A DNA stretch of 20,599 nt from an archaeon. Lineage in GTDB: Archaea; Altiarchaeota; Altiarchaeia; JAFGQM01. The first letter of the stretch is position 1. The number at the start of each line of letters is the position of its first letter. The position numbers and the translations under genes were made by a program. Positions 14,115 through 20,599 of this stretch are shown here, one piece after another. The notes beneath the pieces were generated by a model that was given only the letters and a program-made list of their open reading frames with translations, was not told the DNA's origin and ran no database searches. The stretch lies in NCBI GenBank assembly GCA_029932835.1, contig JAOZPI010000004.1, positions 1 to 20,599 of the forward strand. Direction: 5' to 3'.

Positions 14115-14788
14115 GAATAGTATTTGCACTTGGGGGGTCTGTTGTCTGCCCCAATGACATAGACGAAGAGTACATCTCCCGCTTTTCGCAGTTTGCCCTA
14201 TCCATTGCGCGCAAGAACACAATTGGCATCGTGGTGGGCGGAGGAAAAAGAGCACGGGATGCGATAAAGAGGGCTCGCCTGCAGGGTTCCAATGAGGTTG
14301 AGTGTGATTATGCCGGAATTGAGGCCTCTCGTGAGAATGCACGGCGTCTTGCAGAGGCTATGGGGATAGAAGAGCCGATACCAGAAACCCTGCGGGAGGC
14401 GAAGCAAGTGTTGGAGACAGAGGGGATTGTGATAATGGGGGGGACAGAGCCTGGGCACTCCACAGACACTGTAGCGATTCTGCTTGGGGAGTACATAAAC
14501 GCTGATATGGTGCTGAAAGTGAGCGATGTGGATGGGGTTTATGATAAGGATCCACAGAAATTTGGGGATGCAAAGAGATATGACGTGCTCCCTCTCTCCA
14601 AACTGGAGAAGATATCCCTCTCCCTTTCCCAAAGAGCGGGGAAGTACGAACTCCTTGATGTGATGGCAATAAAGATCCTTCGCCGTTCGTCTATAAAACT
14701 CATCGTATTAAATGGTCATGATCTGGATAACCTAAGGCATGCTATTGAGGGGAAACCCTTTATAGGAACAACAATCCAATCACCATGA
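14111..14788 (+). CDS. pyrH: UMP kinase (archaeal PyrH)
   Basis: This 225-residue amino acid kinase-fold protein has ALGGSVV (6-12), VVGGGKRARD (41-50), GGTEPGHSTDTVA (110-122) and VSDVDGVYDKDP (137-148), the usual PyrH elements. It phosphorylates UMP to UDP, feeding RNA synthesis and, through dUMP, the ThyX reaction. It overlaps trpS by four bases and the next gene by four bases, suggesting coupled translation of three genes. Confidence 0.93.
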   Translation: MRIVFALGGSVVCPNDIDEEYISRFSQFALSIARKNTIGIVVGGGKRARDAIKRARLQGSNEVECDYAGIEASRENARRLAEAMGIEEPIPETLREAKQVLETEGIVIMGGTEPGHSTDTVAILLGEYINADMVLKVSDVDGVYDKDPQKFGDAKRYDVLPLSKLEKISLSLSQRAGKYELLDVMAIKILRRSSIKLIVLNGHDLDNLRHAIEGKPFIGTTIQSP

Positions 14789-15039
14789 GCCGCTTTTCCG
14801 AGAGGGTTTACGCAGTTGTTTCAAGAATTCCAAAGGGAAGGACGATGACGTACAAAGAGGTAGCAGAGGCCGCTGGGTCTCCCAAGGCATGGAGGGCTGT
14901 TGGGAACATCCTCAACAAAAACCGTGATTTTGAGAAAATCCCCTGTCATCGCGTTATAAGGAGCGATGGATCTGTTGGTAACTATGTCCTCGGGGAGGTG
15001 GAAAAAAAGAGAAAGCTCCGCATGGAGGGAGCTCTTTGA
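14785..15039 (+). CDS. Minimal O6-alkylguanine-DNA alkyltransferase-like domain, 84 aa
   Basis: This consists only of the C-terminal DNA-binding and active-site domain of the Ogt/MGMT family. It has TYKEVAEAAG (22-31), the arginine-finger segment AWRAVGN (Arg37) and PCHRVI (53-58) with Cys54. The N-terminal domain of full-length enzymes is absent. Alkyltransferase-like (ATL) proteins replace the cysteine, usually by Trp, whereas here it is kept, so methyl transfer is possible but unproven. The 3' end looks complete. ATG overlaps the pyrH stop. Domain size fits the small single-domain members found in bacteria and archaea. Confidence 0.88.
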   Translation: MSRFSERVYAVVSRIPKGRTMTYKEVAEAAGSPKAWRAVGNILNKNRDFEKIPCHRVIRSDGSVGNYVLGEVEKKRKLRMEGAL

Positions 15040-15049
15040 TTTCTCGATC

Positions 15050-15538
15050 TCACCTCTTCACTATCCTGTCCATAATCACCCTCTGGTTCTGCTCCCTTGT
15101 TGCTGCATCCGGCGGTCCCGAACGCTCCCTGTAGACAGTAAGTCCTATTATCTCTTCTTTCGTTGTTGGGAGTGTGCTTTTCATGGCAATCCCCCTTCTT
15201 TCTAATTCGCCTATAACCCTTTTCATCTTCCTTCTGTCCTTCATCCCTACATACTCGCTTGCCTCCTTTACACTGACTTCATTCTCTGGATGCGTGTGCA
15301 ATAACGCCATAAGGCGCGCGGCAGGTCCGCTTAGGCCCTGCTTTTTATAAACTTTATAAATAGCCCTTCTCCTTGGGGCATTATTCTCCAGCACCTTTCG
15401 CTGTTCTGGCTTCGTAAACACCCTCCCTATCCTTCCTTCGCTCCTTCCGTAGGGTGTTAGTCCTCTAATTGCTCCTCTGAGCCCTTCTATTTTCCCCCTT
15501 GGGTTTTCCCTTCTCTTCATTCTGTCATAATTATCCAT
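15050..15538 (-). CDS. Probable winged-helix/HTH protein of unknown role, 162 aa
   Basis: From ATG 15538 this encodes 162 residues; Met7 (15520) is an alternative start. The N-terminal 60 residues are very rich in Arg and Gly. Residues about 70-135 look like a winged helix: LMALLHTHPENEVSV, then KEASEYVGMKDRRKMKRVIGE as helix-turn-helix, ELERRGIA, and a wing-like strand near ITGL-type residues (IIGLTVY). I do not recognise the family. It is divergent from ilvB with 59 bases between the starts and a shared A/T promoter, which would suit a local regulator, but nothing proves this. Its end is ten bases from the alkyltransferase gene. Confidence 0.7.
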   Translation of the reverse strand: MDNYDRMKRRENPRGKIEGLRGAIRGLTPYGRSEGRIGRVFTKPEQRKVLENNAPRRRAIYKVYKKQGLSGPAARLMALLHTHPENEVSVKEASEYVGMKDRRKMKRVIGELERRGIAMKSTLPTTKEEIIGLTVYRERSGPPDAATREQNQRVIMDRIVKR

Positions 15539-15546
15539 GCAAAACC

Positions 15547-15566
15547 ATAAAAATATTATTTTTATA
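15547..15566 (+). promoter_or_regulatory. Symmetrical divergent TATA region of ilvB and the HTH gene
   Basis: ATAAAAAT (15547-15554), ATT, ATTTTTAT (15558-15565) is an exact inverted repeat. On the plus strand TTTTTATA (15559-15566) lies 32-39 bases before the ilvB ATG. Read on the minus strand the right arm (TATAAAAAT) is 20-28 bases before the ATG at 15538. One element may therefore serve both genes. Confidence 0.6.
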
Positions 15567-15597
15567 CCCACACAGCAAAAATAAACCACACATTGCG

Positions 15598-17301
15598 ATG
15601 AATGGAGCGGAGGCGTTAATACGCGGAATGGAGAAGGAGGGAGTTGAGCACATCTTTGGTATCCTTGGCGGTGCCATAATGGATGTCTATGATGTTTTGT
15701 TCGACAACTCCACTATAAAGCATCTTACATGCAGACATGAACAGGTTGCAGTCTTTGCTGCGAGCGGATACGCCCGGGCCTCTGGAAGGATCGGCACGTG
15801 CATGGCAACCTCAGGACCGGGGGCGTGCAACCTTGTCACCGGGCTCACCGACGCCTACATGGACTCAGTGCCGGTTGTAGCAGTCACTGGGCAGGTTCCT
15901 ACAACAGCTATAGGAGGCGATGCGTTTCAGGAGGCTGATGTTGTCGGTATAACCATGCCAATAACAAAGTATAATTATCTCCTTGAAAGGCCAGAAGACG
16001 TTCCCCTGACTGTAAAGGGAGCGTATTATCTTGCTGGCACCGGAAGACCAGGGCCTGTCCTTATAGATTTTCCAAAGGACATCCAGCAGGCTTCCATAAA
16101 AAACTATAAAACTCCCAAAACCGTGCATTTTGGCGGATACAACCCGGTTCTGGATCCGCATCCGCGACAAATAGCTCTTGCAGTGAAGGCGCTGATGAAT
16201 GCCGAAAGACCACTCATACTATCCGGAGGGGGCGTTATAATATCAAACGCATCTACAGAGCTACTAAAACTCGCCGAACTACTTGGTATTCACATTACAA
16301 CCACTTCTCTGGGCAAGGGTGCAGTGCCGGAGGATCACCCCCTCGCTCTCGGGATGGTTGGCATGCATGGAAAGAGGTGGTCCAACAACGCAGTTCAGGA
16401 GGCAGACGTGCTCTTTGCTATAGGAACCAGATTTAGCGACAGAATCACTGGCAATCCAAAATACTTTGCCCCCAAGGCAAAGATAATACATGCGGACATA
16501 GACCCAAGCGAGATTGGAAAGAACGTTGAGGTGGATATTCCAATTGTGGGGGATGCCAAAAGAGTCCTCTCAGCAATGCTACAGGTTGCCAAGAAGGCTT
16601 CAAAAAAGGAGATGTCAAGGAGAGAGAAGAGGACAGAATGGGGCAAGAGAATAGAAAAATGGAAAAGGGAGTTTGCCCGTGATATAAACTACGATGCTGT
16701 CCCTATAAAACCGCAGTTAATAGTGCGAGAGGTGCAGAAGATAATAGACGCAGACCCGAAAAACACGATAATTGCCACCGAGGTCGGGAGGAACCAGCTG
16801 TGGTGCATGCACTACATGAATATACGGAATCCAAGAAATTGGCTCACCTCTGGTGGCCTTGGAACTATGGGAGCTGGGTTTCCAATGGCAATAGGGGCGC
16901 AGGTCGCCAGACCAGAGGCGCGTGTCCTGAATATGGCAGGCGATGGCAGCTTCCAGATGACGATGCAGGATTTAGCCACGTGTATGACCTACGGCATCCC
17001 TGTTGTAAACATAATCTTCAACGACTCCTCTCTTGGAAACGTCCGAATGTGGCAGGCCCTCTTTTATGACAAGAGGTATTCGGAGACTGACCTAAAGAAC
17101 AACCCCGATTTCGAGAAATTGGCTGATGCCTATGGGGCATGGGCAAAAAGGGTTGAGAGGCCGGGAGAAGTGGGAGAGGCGATCCACGAGGCCCTAAAGT
17201 CAGGCAAGCCTGCGATTGTTGACATAGCTGTTGATAAGGACGAGACCGTTTACCCGATGGTCCCCCCAGGGGGGGTTCTGCACGAAATGCTGGACGAATG
17301 A
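15598..17301 (+). CDS. ilvB: Acetolactate synthase large (catalytic) subunit
   Basis: From ATG 15598 this encodes 567 residues, the usual length. Glu48 in RHEQVA is the thiamine diphosphate-activating glutamate. ATSGPGACNLVTGL (about 75-88) and the ThDP motif GDGS (448-451) with Asn475 are in place. The enzyme joins two pyruvates, or pyruvate and 2-oxobutyrate, in valine/leucine/isoleucine synthesis. An open extension to 15499 crosses the divergent promoter and is rejected. ilvN follows after 36 bases. Catabolic acetolactate synthases lack a regulatory partner, so the pair indicates the biosynthetic form. Confidence 0.95.
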   Translation: MNGAEALIRGMEKEGVEHIFGILGGAIMDVYDVLFDNSTIKHLTCRHEQVAVFAASGYARASGRIGTCMATSGPGACNLVTGLTDAYMDSVPVVAVTGQVPTTAIGGDAFQEADVVGITMPITKYNYLLERPEDVPLTVKGAYYLAGTGRPGPVLIDFPKDIQQASIKNYKTPKTVHFGGYNPVLDPHPRQIALAVKALMNAERPLILSGGGVIISNASTELLKLAELLGIHITTTSLGKGAVPEDHPLALGMVGMHGKRWSNNAVQEADVLFAIGTRFSDRITGNPKYFAPKAKIIHADIDPSEIGKNVEVDIPIVGDAKRVLSAMLQVAKKASKKEMSRREKRTEWGKRIEKWKREFARDINYDAVPIKPQLIVREVQKIIDADPKNTIIATEVGRNQLWCMHYMNIRNPRNWLTSGGLGTMGAGFPMAIGAQVARPEARVLNMAGDGSFQMTMQDLATCMTYGIPVVNIIFNDSSLGNVRMWQALFYDKRYSETDLKNNPDFEKLADAYGAWAKRVERPGEVGEAIHEALKSGKPAIVDIAVDKDETVYPMVPPGGVLHEMLDE

Positions 17302-17337
17302 TGATGGAGGAATATACACCAACAGGGGAATCACACA

Positions 17338-17850
17338 ATGGGTGAGAAGATACATATCTTGGTGGCTCTGGTAGAGAATAAGCCAGGAGTTATGCAGAGG
17401 ATATCTGGGATGTTCTCCAGGCGCGGATTTAACATTGATAGCCTGAGTGTCGGTACGACCGAAGATCCTCACCACTCGCGCATGACAATAACTGTGCGGG
17501 GCGACAACCGCGTATTGGAGCAGGTTGTCAAGCAGATGAACAAACTGATACCTGTTATTAAGGTTCGGGATCTGAGCGAAAAAACATCTGTCTCTCGGGA
17601 ATTGTGCCTGATAAAAGTAAGCACCTCAAAGCAGGACTCCAGGGCGGAGATAGCGCAGTATGTGGACATCTTCCGCGGAAACATAATTGATGTTTCTCTG
17701 GATTCAATGATCGTGGAAATAACCGGGGATACAGACAAAATAAACGCATTTATAAAACTCATGCAGCCCTATGGCATAAAAGAGGTTTCAAGGACTGGCA
17801 TAACTGCTATGCATCGGGGTCACAAATCTGTCAAGGATCAGAAGAAATAG
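17338..17850 (+). CDS. ilvN: Acetolactate synthase small (regulatory) subunit
   Basis: This 170-residue protein opens with an ACT domain (about 4-78): [20 protein letters not shown], then [12 protein letters not shown], the valine-binding signature. The second half matches the IlvN C-terminal domain (ELCLIKV, then [12 protein letters not shown]). It activates IlvB and confers feedback inhibition. It lies 36 bases downstream of ilvB with GGGG about ten bases before the ATG as a weak ribosome site, and ends 28 bases from the convergent ATPase gene. Confidence 0.95.
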   Translation: MGEKIHILVALVENKPGVMQRISGMFSRRGFNIDSLSVGTTEDPHHSRMTITVRGDNRVLEQVVKQMNKLIPVIKVRDLSEKTSVSRELCLIKVSTSKQDSRAEIAQYVDIFRGNIIDVSLDSMIVEITGDTDKINAFIKLMQPYGIKEVSRTGITAMHRGHKSVKDQKK

Positions 17851-17878
17851 CCTCCTCTCGGCTTCTCGTGTGCTTAGG

Positions 17879-19258
17879 CTATATCTCATCAGCGTAGAAT
17901 GCGTTTATAGCGGCTACCACATCGTTATACTCAAATATCCTGTTTTTTATTAGGTTTTCCAGAACAGCCCTCCTTTTCTTGAGCTCCTCCATCACTTCCT
18001 TCTTGCTGATCTTGGTCCTTTCTGCTAGTTTGTCCAAATAAGCGCTAATGGTGCTTTCCCCCCCCTTCACAGCCTTATCCTCTTGGGGATCCCACTCATA
18101 TATCGTGCCGAGTAGTATCGTATCCCCCTCGTGCCCCCCAACATTAACGACCTCGCTAACACGCCTCATCGGCTTCCCCCTGTTGAATATGTTCATTATC
18201 ACAATCAAATCCAGATTTGAGACAACCCTGCTTGGAACGTTCATCGGAGGACTCTCTAGCCTGTAGATGACCTCCCTCGCAGAGCTGGAATGAAGGGTGC
18301 CCATACCCTTTCTCCCCACGTTCATGGCATTGAACAGAGCTATTGCCTCAGATCCCCGTATCTCCCCCACGATAATGCGAGTCGGACGCATTCTTAGAGT
18401 GTTCCTAACAAGACTCTCCATGTCGTGCTCTTTGTCTGTAGCCAATGGTATCCAGTTCTCTCTCCCGCTTAGCTGCAGTTCGGGGGTTTCTTCAATTGTG
18501 ATGATCCTCTCCTCTGGCGGCGTGAGCATAGCAAGGGCATTCAAGAGTGTGGTTTTTCCAGACCCTATCATACCCGCTATTACGATATTTGCAGGGCTCA
18601 TTCGCATCCCGTCGACGCTCATCCACAGCAGCGATGCAAGGTCCAGGTCAAGGGTGCCGTTCTCTATCAACTGCGTTATAGTGAGGAAATACCTCTTTTG
18701 TTTCCTGATGGTTATGGCAGGCCCGTGGAGAGAGATAGGGTCTGTCGTTATGTTAATCCTGCTCCCGTCAATGGCAGACATGTCTATGATGGGCGCTATC
18801 TCCCTTCCATGAACCCAGCACAGCTTGTTTATAATTCTGAAGAGCTCGTCCTTGTCCTCAAATACCACATTTGTGCTGCACATTCCATATCTCCTGTGGA
18901 ACACAAACACAGGGGAATTGACTCCATTCACCATAACCTCCTCCAATTCCGGGTCGCTCATCAACCTGCTCAGCTTTCCATAACCCATCGCCCTGTTTAT
19001 AATCTCGTCTACTAGCGCATCTCTGCCCTTGGTCTCTGGTATCTTTATCTTCAGATACTCATGAAGGACCTTCTGCCTGAGTTCGATATCAGGCTCCTTT
19101 CTAACGCTCTGTAGCTCGGCCTGACTGAACAGCTTTTCGCTCTTCTCCAGAATTTTTTTCTCCTCCCCTCTAACCTGCACCTCCTTTATCAAATACTTTG
19201 GTATCCCCCCCTTATCCCTCACAATACTCCTGTTTTCGTCCTCTTCCAGCACTTCCAT
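17879..19258 (-). CDS. Type II/IV secretion-system (TadA/VirB11/GspE-like) ATPase
   Basis: This 459-residue protein has an N-terminal helical domain with LEEVMVNG (105-112), as in CpaF/TadA. It carries Walker A GMIGSGKTT (229-237), the Asp-box ITIEETPEL (253-261), Walker B RIIVGEIRG (294-302) and the His-box GTLHSSS (320-326). This is the secretion/pilus motor superfamily; relatives power archaeal pili, archaella and secretion. Which of these it serves cannot be told. No TadC/GspF membrane partner or pilin gene adjoins it: ilvN converges and nnr diverges. The C-terminal 60 residues add a charged helical tail (KKEVMEELKKRRAVLENL). The start is divergent from nnr by 47 bases. Confidence 0.88.
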   Translation of the reverse strand: MEVLEEDENRSIVRDKGGIPKYLIKEVQVRGEEKKILEKSEKLFSQAELQSVRKEPDIELRQKVLHEYLKIKIPETKGRDALVDEIINRAMGYGKLSRLMSDPELEEVMVNGVNSPVFVFHRRYGMCSTNVVFEDKDELFRIINKLCWVHGREIAPIIDMSAIDGSRINITTDPISLHGPAITIRKQKRYFLTITQLIENGTLDLDLASLLWMSVDGMRMSPANIVIAGMIGSGKTTLLNALAMLTPPEERIITIEETPELQLSGRENWIPLATDKEHDMESLVRNTLRMRPTRIIVGEIRGSEAIALFNAMNVGRKGMGTLHSSSAREVIYRLESPPMNVPSRVVSNLDLIVIMNIFNRGKPMRRVSEVVNVGGHEGDTILLGTIYEWDPQEDKAVKGGESTISAYLDKLAERTKISKKEVMEELKKRRAVLENLIKNRIFEYNDVVAAINAFYADEI

Positions 19259-19305
19259 CCTATTTTTATCCAGCCTGAATAAAATCTATGATAGCCTTAA
19301 TAAAA
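19259..19305 (+). promoter_or_regulatory. Divergent region between the ATPase and nnr
   Basis: The 47 bases contain TATTTTTATC (19261-19270), AATAAAAT (19279-19286) and TTAATAAAA (19298-19306). AATAAAAT read on the minus strand is 21-28 bases before the ATPase ATG, suggesting a leaderless transcript. For nnr, TATTTTTAT would fit ATG 19288 or 19306, and TTAATAAAA would fit ATG 19330. Confidence 0.45.
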
Positions 19306-20599
19306 ATGGACACCATAAGCACAAAAGAGATGCGAATTCTAGATAAAAATGCCCAGTGGTTCGGCGTTCCGGCTTCCGAGCTTATGGAGAACGCCGGAAG
19401 AGCAGTAGCCGAGGAGGCTAACAAGCTGGGAGATTCCTTTTTGGTTATCTGTGGTCGCGGAAATAACGGGGGGGACGGGTTTGCAACATCGCGATACCTA
19501 AAATCAAAGCCTGCGATTTTCTACACTGGTGATCCAAAATCCACAGAGGCTTATGAGAACTTTATAAAAGCCCGAAATTATAAGCCAATAAAGATAACCA
19601 GAAAGACCCTTCCTGCTCTGGCAGAGGCGCTAAAAAAATACGACGTCGTCATAGACGCGCTCTTTGGGACCGGGATAAGCGGGCATATTCGAGAGCCAAT
19701 ACGAAGCGTGATAAAAATGATCAACGACTCCTCCTGTAGGGTTCTCTCAATAGACGTCCCAAGCGGTGTGGACCCTGATACAGGAGAGGCCCACGATATA
19801 GCTGTGAAACCCCACCTCACAGTCTCTCTGCATATGGCGAAGAGAGGAGTCTTAAGGGCCAAGGGCAGGGTTGTTGTGAGAGATATTGGAATACCCAAGG
19901 AGGCGAGTACACATGTTGGTTGGGGGGACTTCTTTTATTTGTGTCCCAAAAGGCCGAGAGACGCACACAAGGGATCTGCTGGCAGGGTCCTCGTAGTCGG
20001 AGGTTCCAGGAACTACACCGGAGCTCCACTCTTCTCTGCCTTGGCCTCATTAAGGGCAGGATGTGACCTATCCTATGTGGCAGCACCTCAGGTTCCAGCA
20101 GGCCGCATATCCACGATAGCCCCAGACCTCATTGTTTACCCCCTCTCCTCATCGGAATTCCTGGGGGAGAAGAGGGAAGACCTAAAGATAATCCGCTCCA
20201 TAAGGGCTGATGTTCTGTGCATCGGGAACGGCCTTGGCGATAGGAAGGAGACCCTACAGACTGTTGCGGGGATTATCACCTCTTTCAGCGGGCCAATTGT
20301 TGTTGATGGCGATGCCCTAAAGGCAGCTAAGGGTGTCCTAACCGAGCTTGGTCCAAACGTCGTCCTGACTCCCCACGCAACTGAGTTCAGGAGGTTGTTC
20401 AAACTCAAGGCAGGCGAGAAGAACCTCAAAAAGATAGCCTCCACCTACAAATTTACAGTACTTCTTAAGGGGGAAGTGGACATGATAGCCCAGAGAGGCA
20501 GGATAAAATATAACACTTCAGGGACTCCCTACATGAGCAAGGGGGGAACAGGCGACATCCTTGCAGGCATCACCGCAGGGCTCATGGCACAGGGGCTTG
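19306..20599 (+). CDS. nnr: Bifunctional NAD(P)HX epimerase/dehydratase (3' end outside window)
   Basis: This is open from ATG 19306 to the window edge, 431 residues. The N-terminal YjeF_N epimerase domain (about 1-210) has the start ISTKEMRILDKNA, LMENAGR (27-32) and GRGNNGGDGFA (50-60). The dehydratase domain follows: GRVLVVGGSRNYTGAP, LTPHATEF and SKGGTGDILAG with catalytic Asp417. The enzyme repairs hydrated NADH and NADPH; the dehydratase uses ADP or ATP. Full-length family members run to about 470-510 residues, so a short tail is missing. ATG 19288 (in frame, six codons earlier) and ATG 19330 (Met9) are alternatives; 19306 keeps the conserved ISxxEMR element. Confidence 0.92.
   Translation, partial: MDTISTKEMRILDKNAQWFGVPASELMENAGRAVAEEANKLGDSFLVICGRGNNGGDGFATSRYLKSKPAIFYTGDPKSTEAYENFIKARNYKPIKITRKTLPALAEALKKYDVVIDALFGTGISGHIREPIRSVIKMINDSSCRVLSIDVPSGVDPDTGEAHDIAVKPHLTVSLHMAKRGVLRAKGRVVVRDIGIPKEASTHVGWGDFFYLCPKRPRDAHKGSAGRVLVVGGSRNYTGAPLFSALASLRAGCDLSYVAAPQVPAGRISTIAPDLIVYPLSSSEFLGEKREDLKIIRSIRADVLCIGNGLGDRKETLQTVAGIITSFSGPIVVDGDALKAAKGVLTELGPNVVLTPHATEFRRLFKLKAGEKNLKKIASTYKFTVLLKGEVDMIAQRGRIKYNTSGTPYMSKGGTGDILAGITAGLMAQGL

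Noticed and set aside
14785..15039. Calling the short gene an ATL or a pseudogene
   Set aside because: The cysteine (PCHR) is kept, unlike ATLs, and the domain is complete with an intact overlapping start, so degradation is not evident.
1..20599. CRISPR arrays, insertion sequences, inteins or prophage genes
   Set aside because: No regularly spaced repeats, transposase or integrase motifs, terminal inverted repeats or split host proteins were seen; every long frame is accounted for.

Overview
This window is archaeal chromosome. It encodes archaeal-type translation proteins (S19e, L39e, L31e, LX/L18a, aIF6), the PDCD5-family protein, prefoldin alpha, a class I CCA-adding enzyme, a proteasome beta subunit beside an aCPSF1/FttA RNase, Nob1 and archaeal UMP kinase. 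Several genes have TATA-like boxes about 20-40 bases before a start codon with almost no leader. The psmB-aCPSF1 adjacency and the ribosomal cluster suggest a euryarchaeal-type lineage. I cannot name a genus. No transposon, CRISPR array, phage gene or recent transfer was seen; this is dense core genome, and the longest stretch without a protein gene (about 430 bases, 5593-6019) holds two tRNAs and promoters.

Layout. 1-1059 (+): end of prephenate dehydratase, an unrecognised 134-residue basic protein, and a small VTT/YqaA-type membrane protein. 2888-1056 (-): tyrA, a TIGR00725/SLOG protein and nob1, overlapping in that order. 2954-3649 (+): thyX. 5592-3656 (-): two MetE-like barrels in tandem, one with a full zinc site and one that has lost part of it. 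5841-5665 (-): tRNA-Glu(UUC) and tRNA-Gln(UUG), without encoded CCA. 6020-10283 (+): rps19e, PDCD5 family, rpl39e, rpl31e (with a long charged N-terminal extension), aIF6, LX, prefoldin alpha and CCA-adding enzyme. 10403-12941 (+): psmB and aCPSF1. 13005-15039 (+): trpS, pyrH and a minimal alkyltransferase-like domain, chained by ATGA overlaps. 15538-15050 (-): a probable helix-turn-helix protein, divergent from ilvB and ilvN (15598-17850, +). 19258-17879 (-): a stand-alone secretion-type ATPase. 19306-end (+): NAD(P)HX repair enzyme, cut by the window edge.

Themes are amino acid synthesis (Phe/Tyr, Met, branched-chain), nucleotide supply (thyX, pyrH), ribosome assembly and translation, RNA processing and termination (Nob1, CCA enzyme, aCPSF1) and protein quality control (prefoldin, proteasome). 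No clearly new multi-gene system is evident. The points most worth a second look are the degenerate/intact MetE pair, the L31e extension, alternative hairpins in the rps19e leader, repeats and palindromes before aIF6, LX and psmB, the 84-residue alkyltransferase domain that keeps its cysteine, and the symmetrical divergent promoter between the helix-turn-helix gene and ilvB.
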